Shown in pieces: positions 1 to 13,300 of a DNA stretch of 64,000 nucleotides. This DNA comes from Parnassius smintheus behrii. Its lineage: Eukaryota > Arthropoda > Insecta > Lepidoptera > Papilionidae. How positions within the stretch are numbered: position 1 is the first letter of the stretch; each line of letters starts with the position of its first letter. Location: assembly GCA_036936625.1 (NCBI GenBank), contig JAUPFT010000006.1, positions 10,341,501 through 10,405,500 of the forward strand, read 5' to 3'. The position numbers were made by a program, and so were the translations under genes. The notes beneath the pieces were generated by a model. The model searched no databases. It was not told the DNA's origin and saw only the letters and a program-made list of their open reading frames with translations.

Positions 1-600
1 AAAATAAATTCTTTTGAATTAAGCACAAATTAAAAAAAAAACATTTAAATTTGACTTGAAGATTTTTTTTCACTTTTTCTTTAAAAAAAACAAAAAAGAT
101 ATCCATTAAAATATGCAACTTAAAAGAGGACACATGTAAGAAGGCGGCGTGCGAAAGAGAAAACAGCGTTTCTGTCTCACGTGTTTGTACCTGTTCAACT
201 TATTCTCCCCGTTCACTGTGTCCATTGTTGGGAAACTGTGCAAACATATCACAACATTACTTATTATAAGATAGCTCACAGTCAAGCTATATACAGGAAG
301 GTGGCATGCGTTTCAAAAAGTAACCCTTACAGGACAGTAGGCACTATTTATATGTATACTTTACATTTCACTTTGGAAGCTGTGATAGCTTAGATATTTG
401 CAAGACCAAACATGAGAACATCTCCCCTTTCTGGTCTCGAGAAAACGGATCCTACTGTGCTTGTGCATATATGCTCGAGAACAAGTAATGATATCGACTC
501 CAAATCAATTTTATTCGACACGAACACCTGTTTAATTACTCATCTCATTCAAAACTCATCAAAATTAAGCATTTAATTTCATTCAGAAATGAGGATATCC
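1..600. other. Intron 19, unrecognised AT-rich sequence
   Basis: No coding exon, RNA gene or clear repeat seen. I looked on the minus strand for the myosin VI cargo-binding domain and found no match. Confidence 0.5.
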
Positions 601-885
601 GCAGTAAAACGAGAGTGACCGACATAGCCGAACGGATTAGTAAGCTGAAGTGGCAATGGGCCGGCCATATAGCTCGAAGAACCAATAACCGATGGGGAAG
701 AAAGGTTCTCGAGTGGCGCGGCCTCGAACCGGTAGGCGTAGTGTAGGGCGACCCCCCACTAGATGGAGTGACGACCTGGTAAGATTTTCAGGAAGTCGAG
801 GACCGTGCTTTGTGGCGTTACTTGGGGGAGGCCTATGTTCAGCAGTGGACTTGTGACGGGCTGTAATGATGATGATGATGAAGCA
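600..885 (+). pseudogene. RTE-type LINE 3' fragment with GAT-repeat tail
   Basis: Plus-strand translation gives LKWQWAGHIARRTNNRWGRK, GRPPTRWSDDLV and GEAYVQQWTCDGL-stop, the 3' end of an RTE-like reverse transcriptase ORF, followed at once by a short GAT microsatellite tail. It needs frameshifts to read through, so it is a dead 5'-truncated copy. Relatives lie at 31185-32610, 44030-44610, 49745-49830 and 63635-63775. Confidence 0.7.
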
Positions 886-1345
886 TTTATTTTCCCGACC
901 TTTCAACAAAATACACCATATGAGTAGTAATAACATAATAAAAATAATTAAAAAAAATACTCGATTATAAAATATATTTGAATTGATTGATTAGAAAATG
1001 CTACTTAATATTTTGTAACTCTATATAGATAGTGTACAAGCATCCATATCAAGAGAACCAGTAATTTAAGCATCATTATGTATACGGTATTCGACGCGAC
1101 ATTCATGACGTACTCACATTTTTTTCCGGATTAAAATACTCTGTTTCGAGTCTGAAGTACATAGGATTTTGTGTCATTAAGTATAAAGAAATAAACAATA
1201 TCGTCTGTTGCAGTCTTTTGTTTTTTAGTTTAAGAATACCTTATTTAACATATTCTTTTTAAATAAAACCTTGCTATTAACTACTGGCTGTAAGACTCTG
1301 TGACAAGTCACCGTAAAAATTTTATAATTAAATATGACTTTTTTC
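886..1345. other. Intron 19, nothing recognised
   Basis: AT-rich, no ORF or repeat identified. Confidence 0.4.
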
Positions 1346-2010
1346 ATAGTAGAGGGGGAAACAAGCATACGGTTCACCTGATGTTAAGTGACTATCGCTG
1401 CCCATGAACAACCGCAACACCAAGGTAATTGTAGGTGCGTTGCCGGCCCTTTAGAAAGTAGTAAGCTTGAAGGTCCCTAGGTCGTATCGGTTCGGAAAAA
1501 TCGCCGCTGGTAAACTATTCCACAGAGAGGTCGTACACGGAAGTTGTCTTCCTCCTTGTGAAACGTACAGTTGTGGACCGCCAAGCATCCAGATGGTGTG
1601 GATGGTATTGGGAGGTTTGCCGTGTAGTGCGTTCATGAAATTTGGCGACTGGGACTAATCCGAACGATTCCTCAGAGCACTCCCCGTGATAGATGCGATA
1701 AATACGCAAAGAGATGCAACATCTGTTCGCTCGGCCAGTGAATCGAGCCGATCGGAAAGCAAAGCACTCGGTCGTCGACGATTCGAGCCGCTCTGCGCTG
1801 GATGCGGTCAAGTGGAAGGAACTAGCACTGGGGAGCCAGCCTAGAGATGGGAACAGTATTCCATGTGCGACTGAACCTGTGCCTTGTAAAGTTGCAGGCG
1901 GTGAGCCGACATGAAATACTGTCCCGCTCTGCTGAGCACTCCAAGCTTTTTAGAGGTTAATTTGGCCTTCTTTTCTAAGTGACCACGAAACTGCACTCGG
2001 ATTATGTCGA
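1346..2010 (-). pseudogene. CR1/Jockey-like LINE 3' fragment
   Basis: On the minus strand frames carry SQYHPHHLDAWRSTTVRFTR and TTSLWNSLPAAIFPNRYDLG, the extreme C-terminus of a CR1/Jockey-type reverse transcriptase common in Lepidoptera. A 3' UTR with the ACATCAGGTGAACCGTATGC signature follows. The two segments are in different frames, so it is a pseudogene. 3'-UTR relatives lie at 42085-42150, 51215-51450 and 52981-53200. Confidence 0.7.
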
Positions 2011-2186
2011 CTATATGATTACTTTTGATTTAATAAATATGTACATAACTTTCATAAGAACTGAGTAAAAGTCCTTTCAATTAGCACAAGAGCCTTATTT
2101 CTTTAACATAAGATGACATAAAAATGACATAAGTGCGAGTGAAAATTATTCATTGTCGTTCATAGGAATACCATAAAGGAGTGTAC

Positions 2187-2279
2187 CTTCGCAATTGTGG
2201 TGGGGAGCCTTCAACATGCCCGTTGGTTTCCTCGGCCAGACGCATTGCCATTTCGTGATCCCTTCTCTCCTGTTCAAGT
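2187..2279 (-). CDS. jar: Myosin VI coding exon 19 (last visible)
   Basis: 93 nt. Reads RLEQERRDHEMAMRLAEE then TNGHVEGSPPQLR plus two bases, matching the LEQERRD-E-A-R segment that precedes the cargo-binding domain. Acceptor TTTACAG, donor AAG|GTACAC. The frame stays open, so more exons must lie left of position 1. Confidence 0.94.
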
Positions 2280-3937
2280 CTGTAAATGATGGTGATGATT
2301 AAAATTAATTAACATTAAGCCTATACATAACTTACTAATGTACCATCATATTATTAAAAAAACATATACTTTATATACAAAGATAGAGTAAGGATGACAC
2401 GCACAATCCAACTGATGGCAAGTGGATACTTTGGCTCATAGATACCTATATTTCTATCAAATTTATACGTGGTAGAGCCATGCTGCAGTTATATTAGTGC
2501 TATAGTTGCAGCACGAATGGGTCGGCTCGACCGGGGAAGGACCACGCTCTCACAGAATACAAGCGTAAAATAGCAGCTTAATACTCCTGTGTTTCGTATG
2601 GTGAGTGTAGAGATCCGGAGATTCTATTTACTGGAAAAGAGGCATTTCATCTTAGTCCTCATGGGTGACAACGCATCTGCATTTTGATTCGTAATCGAGG
2701 ATGAATGTAGATGTCTATGGGCCACAGTATCGGCTTACCATCAGGTGGACTGTGTACTCGATTACTCTTATTCCATTAAAAAACATCAAAATGATGATGC
2801 GTTACTAGCCCTCAGGAATAAGATGGAATGCCTCGTTTCACCACACGAAACAGGAGTATTAAGATGCTATTTCACGCTGGTATTCTGTGGGAGCGTGATC
2901 CTTTTCTGTCGAGCAGACTCATTTGTGTTAAAACTAGGCTCTACCATGTAATACAAAACAACAGCCATCCTTTAAATGTTTTTTCTATGTAAATTACATA
3001 GAAAAAAAAAAACATATATCAGCAATGTTAAATTGTGTATGGTATTAAATATTTTTAATTAAAGTTGTATCAATATAATCAAGTACAAACCAAGAGGGGA
3101 CTGTAGAAAATGTGAAGTCCTGTGGAATTCAAAGTAAATAATCTCTGCAAATGACAAGGCACAAAGATCCCATCATCGGAGCCTCCATTGATCTATCCAT
3201 CGGAGGCCACGGGGTGATTTTCTTACCGTTACTGCATATCAAAAGCCCATAGCTGAATTGGCCTCCCCCATAGACTGCCTCACAGATTCCCCCCTCTGAG
3301 GCAGGCATTTACAATAGTAGCTATGCGTGACTTGACAAAAAATAAATAAGTTGTAAATAGGGAGACTGCTGCCCATGTCCTGGTTTGTTTCCGTATCCGT
3401 CACCCGCGGGCGGCGGGAATGTAGAAGAATGAAGACGGGATTATACACGTAGGAGGACATATTCAAAATTCACCTGAGAATAATAATAGAAAATATCCAA
3501 TTTTACTAGTCTCTAATCAACTAAGCTATTATTTAATCAATAACATAAAAAGCTTAAGCACTGCTGTCCTCAGTTGTTATTACTAATCTATGATCTCCAT
3601 TTCTGAGTGTCTCAGGAAGAGCCTGGTTTCGCGACGGTATGTGGCAGCGGACATTCTTACACCGCCACCACACGGCATGGCTTACAGTCACCTGTTATTG
3701 TGAAATATTACCTCTCTCTATTCTCCTGGTCTGCTTTGGCGGCCTCTGCTAGCTGCTGCTGTAGTTTCATTGCGGTGGCACGATCGCGCTCTTCTTGCTT
3801 AATCCTCTCAGCTTCTTCTGCTTTGCGACGGGCCTCCATTTCTGCTTTTCTGTAAATGTAGGAGTTTAAGTTATTTAAATTCATTTTGATGCATTCCAGT
3901 TCTTTATTGTGCTGGTGATGTTGCTTGAATTTAGTTA

Positions 3938-4007
<70 letters not shown>

Positions 4008-4454
4008 CACATACACAACACGTAACATAATTAACGAACTTTGAGAAAGTAGTTTGTTCAGAATCGTTTACTGAATCGATTCCTATCATTTTTAATATAG
4101 GTAATTTTTTCCCAAAAATAATTAAAACCACATAAATTACAGTCACACTAAATCTGTACAGTCAAAACAAACTGAAATGGACCGTAACCTAAGGCAAAGA
4201 GTGCAGTTTTATTTGTATTATTACTAATTCTGTCATTCAATAAAAATAAAGAAAAAAGAACTTTATTTCAAGCACTAATAAAAAAAGTCTTTGCATTCGT
4301 GGATTTCTACTGTGACCACAAAATTCTTCCGGAATTATTATAACTAATTTGATAAATAATCAGTGCATAAAAATATTTAACTAAAAATTCAGTGTATGTA
4401 TTATAACATAATATACTAATTGGGGTGTCTGAGGGTGTGCGTTCATTACGTTAC

Positions 4455-4532
<78 letters not shown>

Positions 4533-7500
4533 AAACTGAACAGGAAGAAATATATGCTCTCAGCATAAAGTGTTCATCAACTTAAAATGTATGGAAATAT
4601 GACCAGCGCATCTGACGGACGTAAATGGAACTGTGTTTTGTTATACGACGTCTCTGGATTAAATTACTATACGAATTCAATGCGAGAAAAAATGTATACT
4701 CAAGGTGCTGTATCCGTAATAGTCAAAATGCAGTTGCGTTTTACCTCTGATTACAAAGTTAGAATACCCCCTCGTTATAAGTATAAACGGTGACCGGTTT
4801 TAGTCAATGAATATATGAAACAGTAACATTATGCTGCTATTTCTCTCTGGTATTCAGTACTACGGTTTTTCCCCGGTCGATCTATCCATACAGCTGCAAT
4901 GTTGCTAGTAGTACCAGTTAATCGACTCCACCGAGCCAGTAATTCATTCTTGGGGTGATGTATACCCTTTTAAAACAAAATCCCAGAAAATATACAAAAT
5001 TTGAACTGCACAAAGTTCTTATACTAAATTAGTATAAAAAGGGTTATTATAATATTAAGGAATTTATGGATGATAATAACCCCTAGGAAGGGTGATCGCT
5101 ACCAAGCTGTTTCTAATTTGTTTTGTGTTCTTAATTGTAATTTGTAACATACAGGATTGTAAGCTCTTATTTTTTATTAAAAAGTCCGGCTGTGTTTATT
5201 ACTGGTTCTTCCCAGGACTGAGGTATTTTTTCCGAACCAGTGGTAAATTAAAAAAGTGACTTTCAGTAAATATCATTTATATAATGATTTCTTATATTTA
5301 CGCGAACACTACACATGATTAAAAGTCAGTCATCTCAGTCCCCCGTGACCATGGGTGCTGGAAAGCGCCCGAAACGTCGGGAATTAAAAATAAAAAGTAA
5401 AAATAAACGCGATAAAATCCGTAAAAGTAGTTTTAATATCATTTATAATCTATATTTAGTAAAAAAGTTTCTTTTTCTGTCTCTGTTTCAAGATGTGGCT
5501 CTACACCCATTTTTGTTATATAATGATTAACAGGCAGTGAAATTGTTTTGAAATAGTACGATTGGGATAAGATTAATGCCCTCTCAATGATGAGAAGGTT
5601 TATTGATATAAACAATTAAAAGACTTGAATATGTAGCTATAATTGTTGTAAAGTAAAGTTACAGCCTATATACGTCCCACTGCTGGGCTCAGGCCTCCCC
5701 TCATTTCAGAGAGGGTTTAGGGCAAGGAACTGTCCGCCGCGCTGCCCAAATGCGTGTTGACGAACTTCACATGTCTTCGAAATATTTTTTTTTCTTATTC
5801 CTCAGGCATGCAGGTTTCCTCACGATGTTTTCCTTCACCGCCGAGCACGTGGTAAATCAGCACTTAAAATTGCAATTAACAATTTCATTGGTACCGGCGG
5901 GGATCGAACCCGGGTTACTCGCGTTCTGTTATATTTACAGCGAGCGTTAACCACTGAGCTACCACGGCTCTTAATTGTTGGTTAATGTAATTAAAATTAA
6001 ATAATGTTAATTAAACGACTTGAATATGTAGCTATAATGGTTAATTGTTGGAGTAGGTAATTGAGTTTATCAGCGGGTCAGATTCTTAAATGAATAATAG
6101 TAATTACAAAATTACAGCTATGTTAAGGATACGAAAATAAAAGTCACAAAACTCAGGTCATGGGTTCGAATTCACCACTCGGTAACTTTCGTGTACCACT
6201 ACTAACACTAGCATTTTAGCACTACTGATATTCCGACCTTAACCACTAGTCACTGAATTCTTCTCCTACCGTCGCCGAATCATTACTTAAACAAAATGTT
6301 AATGCGTGTAGAAAGAATTTTACATTTCATAAAGTATCATCAAAAGATATTGTAGAATGTTTTAAAACTATTGATATTAAGAAAACCGCAGTTCTATGGG
6401 ATATTTCCTTAAAGTTCTATAATAGATACAATCGCATCTCAATTATGTATTATTTTTATTTTTAATTTTAATTTTACTAGTATCGAATCGGGTGTGTTTC
6501 CTGACTTAATTAAGCATAGTAAAGTTAAGGTGGAACCTTCGGACTGTTCCCAGCCATTCTCCTGCAAGATGGCGCTGAACGCAACATTTTAAGTTTATTT
6601 GGATCTTTGTGTAATTGGAAAATTATTAAGTCGTAGGAGTAGACTTAGCGGTTATCGGATATTACATTTTATTGGAATGGGTCATATCGTTGCCTCAAAA
6701 TCAACCCAATTCGACATTAATTTTGATTATAACATCTGTCATTGAATATAGTGTCGTTTACACACACACAGACGTACCCCTACGTTTATGAAGTTAGAAC
6801 ACTAGATGGCGTGAATGTAAAAAAACAAGTTTTTAATTTTTCTGTATGTGTAGATTGGGTAGGCAGAACTACAAAACGCTATGTACGATTGTTATAAAAA
6901 TAAAATTTATATTTGTTGGCGTAAACTATTTAAATGATTTATAACTTTGGGAAATAAATTATGTCAACAATGGGTGCGTTTGGCAGAAAAAAGCGCTAGC
7001 AAGCGCTTGCAAGCAAAATGGCGATCGTAAGCGGTAAGCGCTGTCAAATCGTAAGTAGCTATTTTCTTCTAGGACACGATGTTAGTTTTAACCGGGGAAC
7101 CTAACATAATTTAAATATATGTTTGTAAACTATTCATATTAAAAACTTACCAATCATGAATTTTTAATAACATGTATATGTCTATTCATGTCATTATATT
7201 ACTTAAAGCTAATATTGCACAAAACAACTTATAAACTCTGCTTCAAAACAAACAAATTAAATAAGCAAAATGGCGGATTGTGTCAGCGCTACTGAAGTAG
7301 CAATCGTGTCCTGGCCGAAAACTATTTTAGTGCTTATAAGCGCTTGCTAGCGCTTTTTTCTGCCAAACGCACCCATTGATTACAATATAACAGTTTTTTT
7401 TTATTACATTACACTATTGATTTTTTATCGAAACAGAAGTACCTATTTGAAGCAACATAATTATACTGATACATACCAATTCACTCAAAACTAATAACAC

Positions 7501-10318
7501 TGATGATTTGTAACAGTATCAATTATTACAATAATTAGACATTTCATAACCAACACGTAAGAAACTATAATTCACAAACAAGAGATAACAACAAATCTAT
7601 AACACGATTTATTTTGTGATAATAACTAGGAAGTTTGAAAATAATATTTCCTAACTGCGAAGCACTCAACAAAAGCTTTTAGTAAAACAAAAATATAAAT
7701 CCTATACCTACGAGCAATTCTTGTATATATATAATCGGAATCTCGGAAACGGCTCCAACGATTTTCATAAAATGTCGTTTTATCCCTGTTTTCGTGCAAT
7801 GAAAAACTGCTACAATATAAGAAGGTAAATTTTAACCCTATAATAATGGTCGTAATAGCTCAAGTGGATAACGCACTGTCGCGAAATCGTAGTTCCATGG
7901 TTCGCGTCTTGTCTTAGGATTGACTTTTTCCCTTTTTTTTCAAAGTTCCCTTCTTTTGTGAGAAAATCTATTATTTCGAGCCCTTTTTGTAGTATTTTTT
8001 TAAAAATACGAAAATTTTATTGCACTCATGATTTTTCATTTTAATAACCAGTTAATTTTTTTCTATTATGTCAGTAAGATCAAAAATATTCTTCATATTT
8101 TATCAGTATGTATTTTTAATCTAAATATAACTTCCAAAACACACGATTTCCAAAAAAAAAATTCCGAGAAATGCTCGGTCATCCAGGTAGGTACTATACA
8201 ATAATATATACAAATCTTCCGTCAATTCCATATGAATAGGGTTGCGTTCGGAACACAAGATCTAGAACACTAAAATGTACAAATATTTACTTATCTTTTT
8301 ATTTCAATGTTATCTTTATATTCCTGGTAGAATTGGCCGACGAATAAGAATTAAGACGAATATAACTCAGATTAGAATAAGCTATTTATTTATAAACAAT
8401 AAAGCACGGAACAGAAAAAAGGATTTTATGTAACTGAATTATATTTGTTTCTGAACGCATCATAAGGTGTGACGTAGTGACGAGTGAACTTGAGCTCTAC
8501 AAAATATAACAAACTAATAATGTGTGTCTGTCTGAAACTGTTTGCAAAATGCGTAAAGGGTGTTTAATGTAACCCGGCAAAATCATATTTAGCAAATGTC
8601 TGCAAGTTTAATTTTGTGACTACTTTGGTAGTTTACCGATTTATAATAATTGTATTTATTGACCAAAAACATATTCAAACACATTCATATATGAAACACT
8701 GACACGTACGACGTAGGTAATCAGTATTGTGACGATATTTCTGAAAAATCACGGGCCAGTCTGCTGTTAATAATACTATCGAAAACATAATTGCGTTTTT
8801 AAAATAATTAATTACTATATCTATGATAAATTACAATATAGTCTCAAATATATACTAGAGAAATATTGCAATTCGAATCAATGAAAACATACATACAAAA
8901 TATGTATAATACACAAGAAATTCCGCGCGCAAATCATAGCGCGTGACAACCGAAATCAGAATATTATATTTTATACAAGTCAAACAAGTGAACGTACGTA
9001 AGTTTGGCAACGCTTTTGTTCCGTCTTGCTTTGTTCTTTAGTACTGTAGACTTCTCTGTCTACGGCAGTTTGTTGTCAGGAAGGACGGCAACGTCGCTTT
9101 ACCTACGACTTTTGGTATGCCAGTATGCCACACAACGACAACAAGTAATAAAATTGTTTACAAAAAACATAGGTGTCTAAGGTCATTAGTTTTATGTTAT
9201 TTTATACTGTTTTTTTAACGGTTGGAAAGGAAATTAACCAATTATTGAACTTAAGATATTGATTTATCATAATTATTTAAGATCACTTGGATGCCATCTA
9301 GCGTGCCAATATTTACACATCGCCTTTTGTTTGCTTGTCAAAAGTCACGCACACTACTAAAGAAGTGTCAAATTTTTCCGGGATTTTACTATTGTTTTTC
9401 TCAGTATATAATGTAAGTTATTGCCTATAAAGGTCAGACGCGTACACATTTCATTGTAGAGAAGTGATAAAATGATTAGTTTTAAAGAAAGAGTGTCTGT
9501 GTTTAGTGAAGATTTTGGTTAAAAAATGTATGGACGGACGGTCGAAGCATCCACCTTAACTTAAAACCATGATATAGTATTATATGCTAAAGACACTTCA
9601 TTAATTTTCAAATTAAAACGACAGTTAAAATGCTAGTTAACATTTTAAGGTCAGTTGGAGCTATTAATTAGAGTAGAAGTAGTATTAACAACAAAGGCAG
9701 TATTCTTTCAGTAAAGTAAAATAAAAAATACACAGGGGTACCAAGAAGGACTTCAATGTATAAAAGATACTACTATATATTAGATGGGTTGTTTTCATAC
9801 ATTGCGCGTATTAACTTACGGTTAATTTTCTGTAAATCTTTTAGATGACTAGAAGTAAGTAAGAAGACTAGGTTTTTTCTTTTGGTAAAACGCGATCGTT
9901 GTTTTCTAATTAATAAGAAAACGCTGTCATTATTTATGTGCGCACTTTGTCAATGTGATTTGATTTTTATTTCAGATAAGTATATTTTTTTCGAATTCGC
10001 TCAAAAACAGTCGTCATGAATGAAAATAAAACTGTGTGGCATATTTATTGTGATAGCTATGCGCCCCTACCCGCGAATTGACAGCCGTTTGTGTTTTTAA
10101 TTACTGGTACAGCAGTATACACAGAAGTCTTTGTAATATATAAATTAGGAGTGTTTGGTGTTTACTGTGCTAGCTATGTATTGTTTTGAATTACCGGTTA
10201 CAGCCTATTAAAGTCCATTACTGAACGTTCGCTATAGTTGCTACACTTGGTAATCGGGTTGGCACGACATCCACGGGATAACACGGGGTATTGTATATTT
10301 TTACGATGTTACTATACG

Positions 10319-10366
<48 letters not shown>

Positions 10367-13300
10367 GTGTGTGTAGGTATGTTTGTGTTAAATTAACAAT
10401 AATAGCAGTGGTGGTGCACTCACAGGCGGCGGTTTTGTTCATCCTGCTCCTGGCGCTGCAGCTCGGCGCGCTTGGCCGCCTCGGCCGCGCGCAGCGCCTC
10501 CTGCACGCGCCGCACGCGCTCCTGCTCCTCCCTGCACGCACGCACACACAGTGCAATTATATGTATAGCTTGCGCATAAGTCGCGCTGATTGGCTCATGC
10601 ATATCGCTCGCACGCGCTCATTGCCTCTCCAATCGCATTCGTGCAATTCAATTCGTCCCCTCCACGTTTCATTCAGCGCTAGACTTACGTGCCGATACTT
10701 GTACATTACTGTTAAATCTACAATATCAGTTAGGGATGGGCTATTTTTAAACAGTATTGATAATTATCGCGTAATAAACATCGATATATAGATATATCGA
10801 CATATTTTGCATAATGTAGTAAATGAGAGCCAAAATTTTATTACAGGACGTTTTGTCGACGAAAACTATACAGCACATAAATACTTTTGTAGTTTCATTT
10901 GTAGCTTAATGTTTTGTCTGTTAAATCATAAAATAAATATAACATTTTAAATTATATTGAAATTGATACAAATTCGATACTATAAAATAAATATCGAATA
11001 TCGATATTTACTCACAAATTTTTAATTATATATGAATATAATTAAAACGCATTTACCTATTCTTCTGATCGGTCATAGCGTTCTGCAAAGCGACCATCTG
11101 CATCTCCGCTTCCTTGGTGAGCTTAGTAAATAATTGATCTATTTCTGCGCGAGTGATCTTCTCATTGCTCTGGAAAGATTTAAAATTTCAAAAATTTACT
11201 CTGTTAATTTGTTGGTCCTCCTACGAACAAATTAAACAACCCACTACTACCTCCTTGGTGACCTCGACGTGATCAAACCTATGTATCATAGGTTTGATCA
11301 CGTCGAGGTCACGCAACTGGTAGTAAAAATAATGAAATATATTTATCTATTCAAAATAAGACAAAAAAATATGTTTGTCAGATTTAATTTTTTTTAATTA
11401 AACTTAAAAAAAAACTGTTGCCCTTGTTTATCGTTTAAATAATGGTTTGTAGTGGATTTTGATACGTGAATTGTGATGCGAATTTGTGTATTAAGTGTCT
11501 GCACATATGAACTATTAGAGAAAACGATGAAATAAGTACTTCGATGTTGATATAAACCTCAAATTATTATGATTGCTTACGGCTTATGAAATTGAGTGAA
11601 TGTCACCTCATCGACTATCCGCTGGGTTGAGCTGTCGTCAAAATCTCCCAAAAACTTTGCAATGTGGCGCACTTTGAGCATAGAAAATAGAGGAGCTGCC
11701 CAGAGCGTCTATATGTTTTATTGATTATACAAATATGGTTATATTCGACACTGAACTGTCAATATGCTGCCTATCTCTTTTTCACTCAGCGAAGTGTAAG
11801 TCTAAGTGTCATTCATAAATGAAACAGATAATAGAAATTGTTTCGCATTCTGGTAAACATTTTTAAGATGACGTCATTTAACCCCGCCTTGCGGCCGATT
11901 CCGCCATTTATTGTCTCAGATTTGCTGCTATAAAAAGTCGTTTGATATTTCTTAATTTGAAAATTTTGCGAATTTTTAAACAGTTTATAGTGAATTTTCC
12001 AATTCATTATAAAGAACGAAGATGACTAAGTGTTGCGTAAGAGGCTGTACCTCAAAATATAGTCAAAAATCACACGAACTATCATTTCATAGGTGAGTGA
12101 TTTAGTTTTTGGTGTAAATATAATGTAAGAACGTTTATATCTTTTGCGACAGTAAGTAGATGGATGTAATTATTTACCCTAAACCTTTAATTCATATTAT
12201 TTAATTACTTCTTATCATTCTTTGCGTATCTATAAAATTTTGTTGTTCGTAAATAGTGATGTTACATTGCTAACAATACATTCTTTCAAGGACATACTTT
12301 ATTAAGGTTTTCTTGATTTATTCTGTCGTATTATGTGCAAAAGTTTTGCGTTACGCATTGCATTATTTCGGTGTCATGGGTCTGAGCAGTGAGCATAAAT
12401 GATTAACTAAATTATACGGAAACGGAGTTACATTCATGGTAGGACCTACGGTACCTACATAATAAAAGTGAAGCAAAGCAACAAAGATTACATAAAGTAC
12501 AATCTAGCGCCTGTAAGTAATCTCTCTCTGTAGGCAAACATGCAAATACCTCAGACTATGGACATTATTACTTGACTTTATTATATATTGTTTACTTATA
12601 TATTGTATATATTAGTCCATCAGTGCCTTCTAATAATGCAATATACATAAATGTTTAGCATATACATATTTATAATTTACCTTAAGTCACCTTTTATAAC
12701 AACCATGGTGTTGTTTAATTTGTAATATTATTTGCAGCTTCATAGATCTAAATCATTATTTTCTGTTCTATCATTTCTAGGTTGCCAAAGAACAAAAAGA
12801 AAAGACAAATATGGCTTGACTCTATTGGTGTAGAAAATATCAACCCAACAGATAAACAAAACTTCATATGTTCCCTGCATTTTGCAAAGGAATCTATTAA
12901 TAAAACTCTTGATGTAGTTAGGCTTTGTGATGATGCAGTGCCAACAATTTTTCCGGCTGTAAGTTTCTAGTTTTGTTACACTTGTACAACAAGCAATGTT
13001 TGTTATGCAAATATGATTAGTAGTTCTTTTAGAAGAAGTGATTACTGATGCTTAACATTACTGATTATGCATATTTTGACATAAATAATATTAGTTAGTT
13101 TCCAAAATATAGATATTTACTTTATATTTATAAAAAAAACTACATATATTTTTTATCATCTCTTTCCCTGCCCTATGAATCATATATGAACATTTCAATT
13201 GTTTAACTATTGTGTGTTTCGTAGACAGGGAAACTGTTACATATTAAAAAATATTTTTATAAACATTTATGATTAAAACATTGTATTTGTGGAATTCATT

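Noticed and set aside
637..936. 99-codon minus-strand frame
   Set aside because: Antisense of an RTE 3' end shared by five copies in the window.
1..2186. Remaining myosin VI tail exons (cargo-binding domain)
   Set aside because: No minus-strand segment with suitable splice sites resembles it; only LINE remnants are found, so the exons must lie beyond the window.
3708..4146. Frames made of YIYIYI repeats
   Set aside because: Translations of TA microsatellites; the same applies at 4381-4566 and 10291-10791.
10534..10552. Alternative longer exon 17
   Set aside because: The TGTGTGTGCGTGCGTGCAG run is an acceptor tract; extending it gives no myosin similarity.
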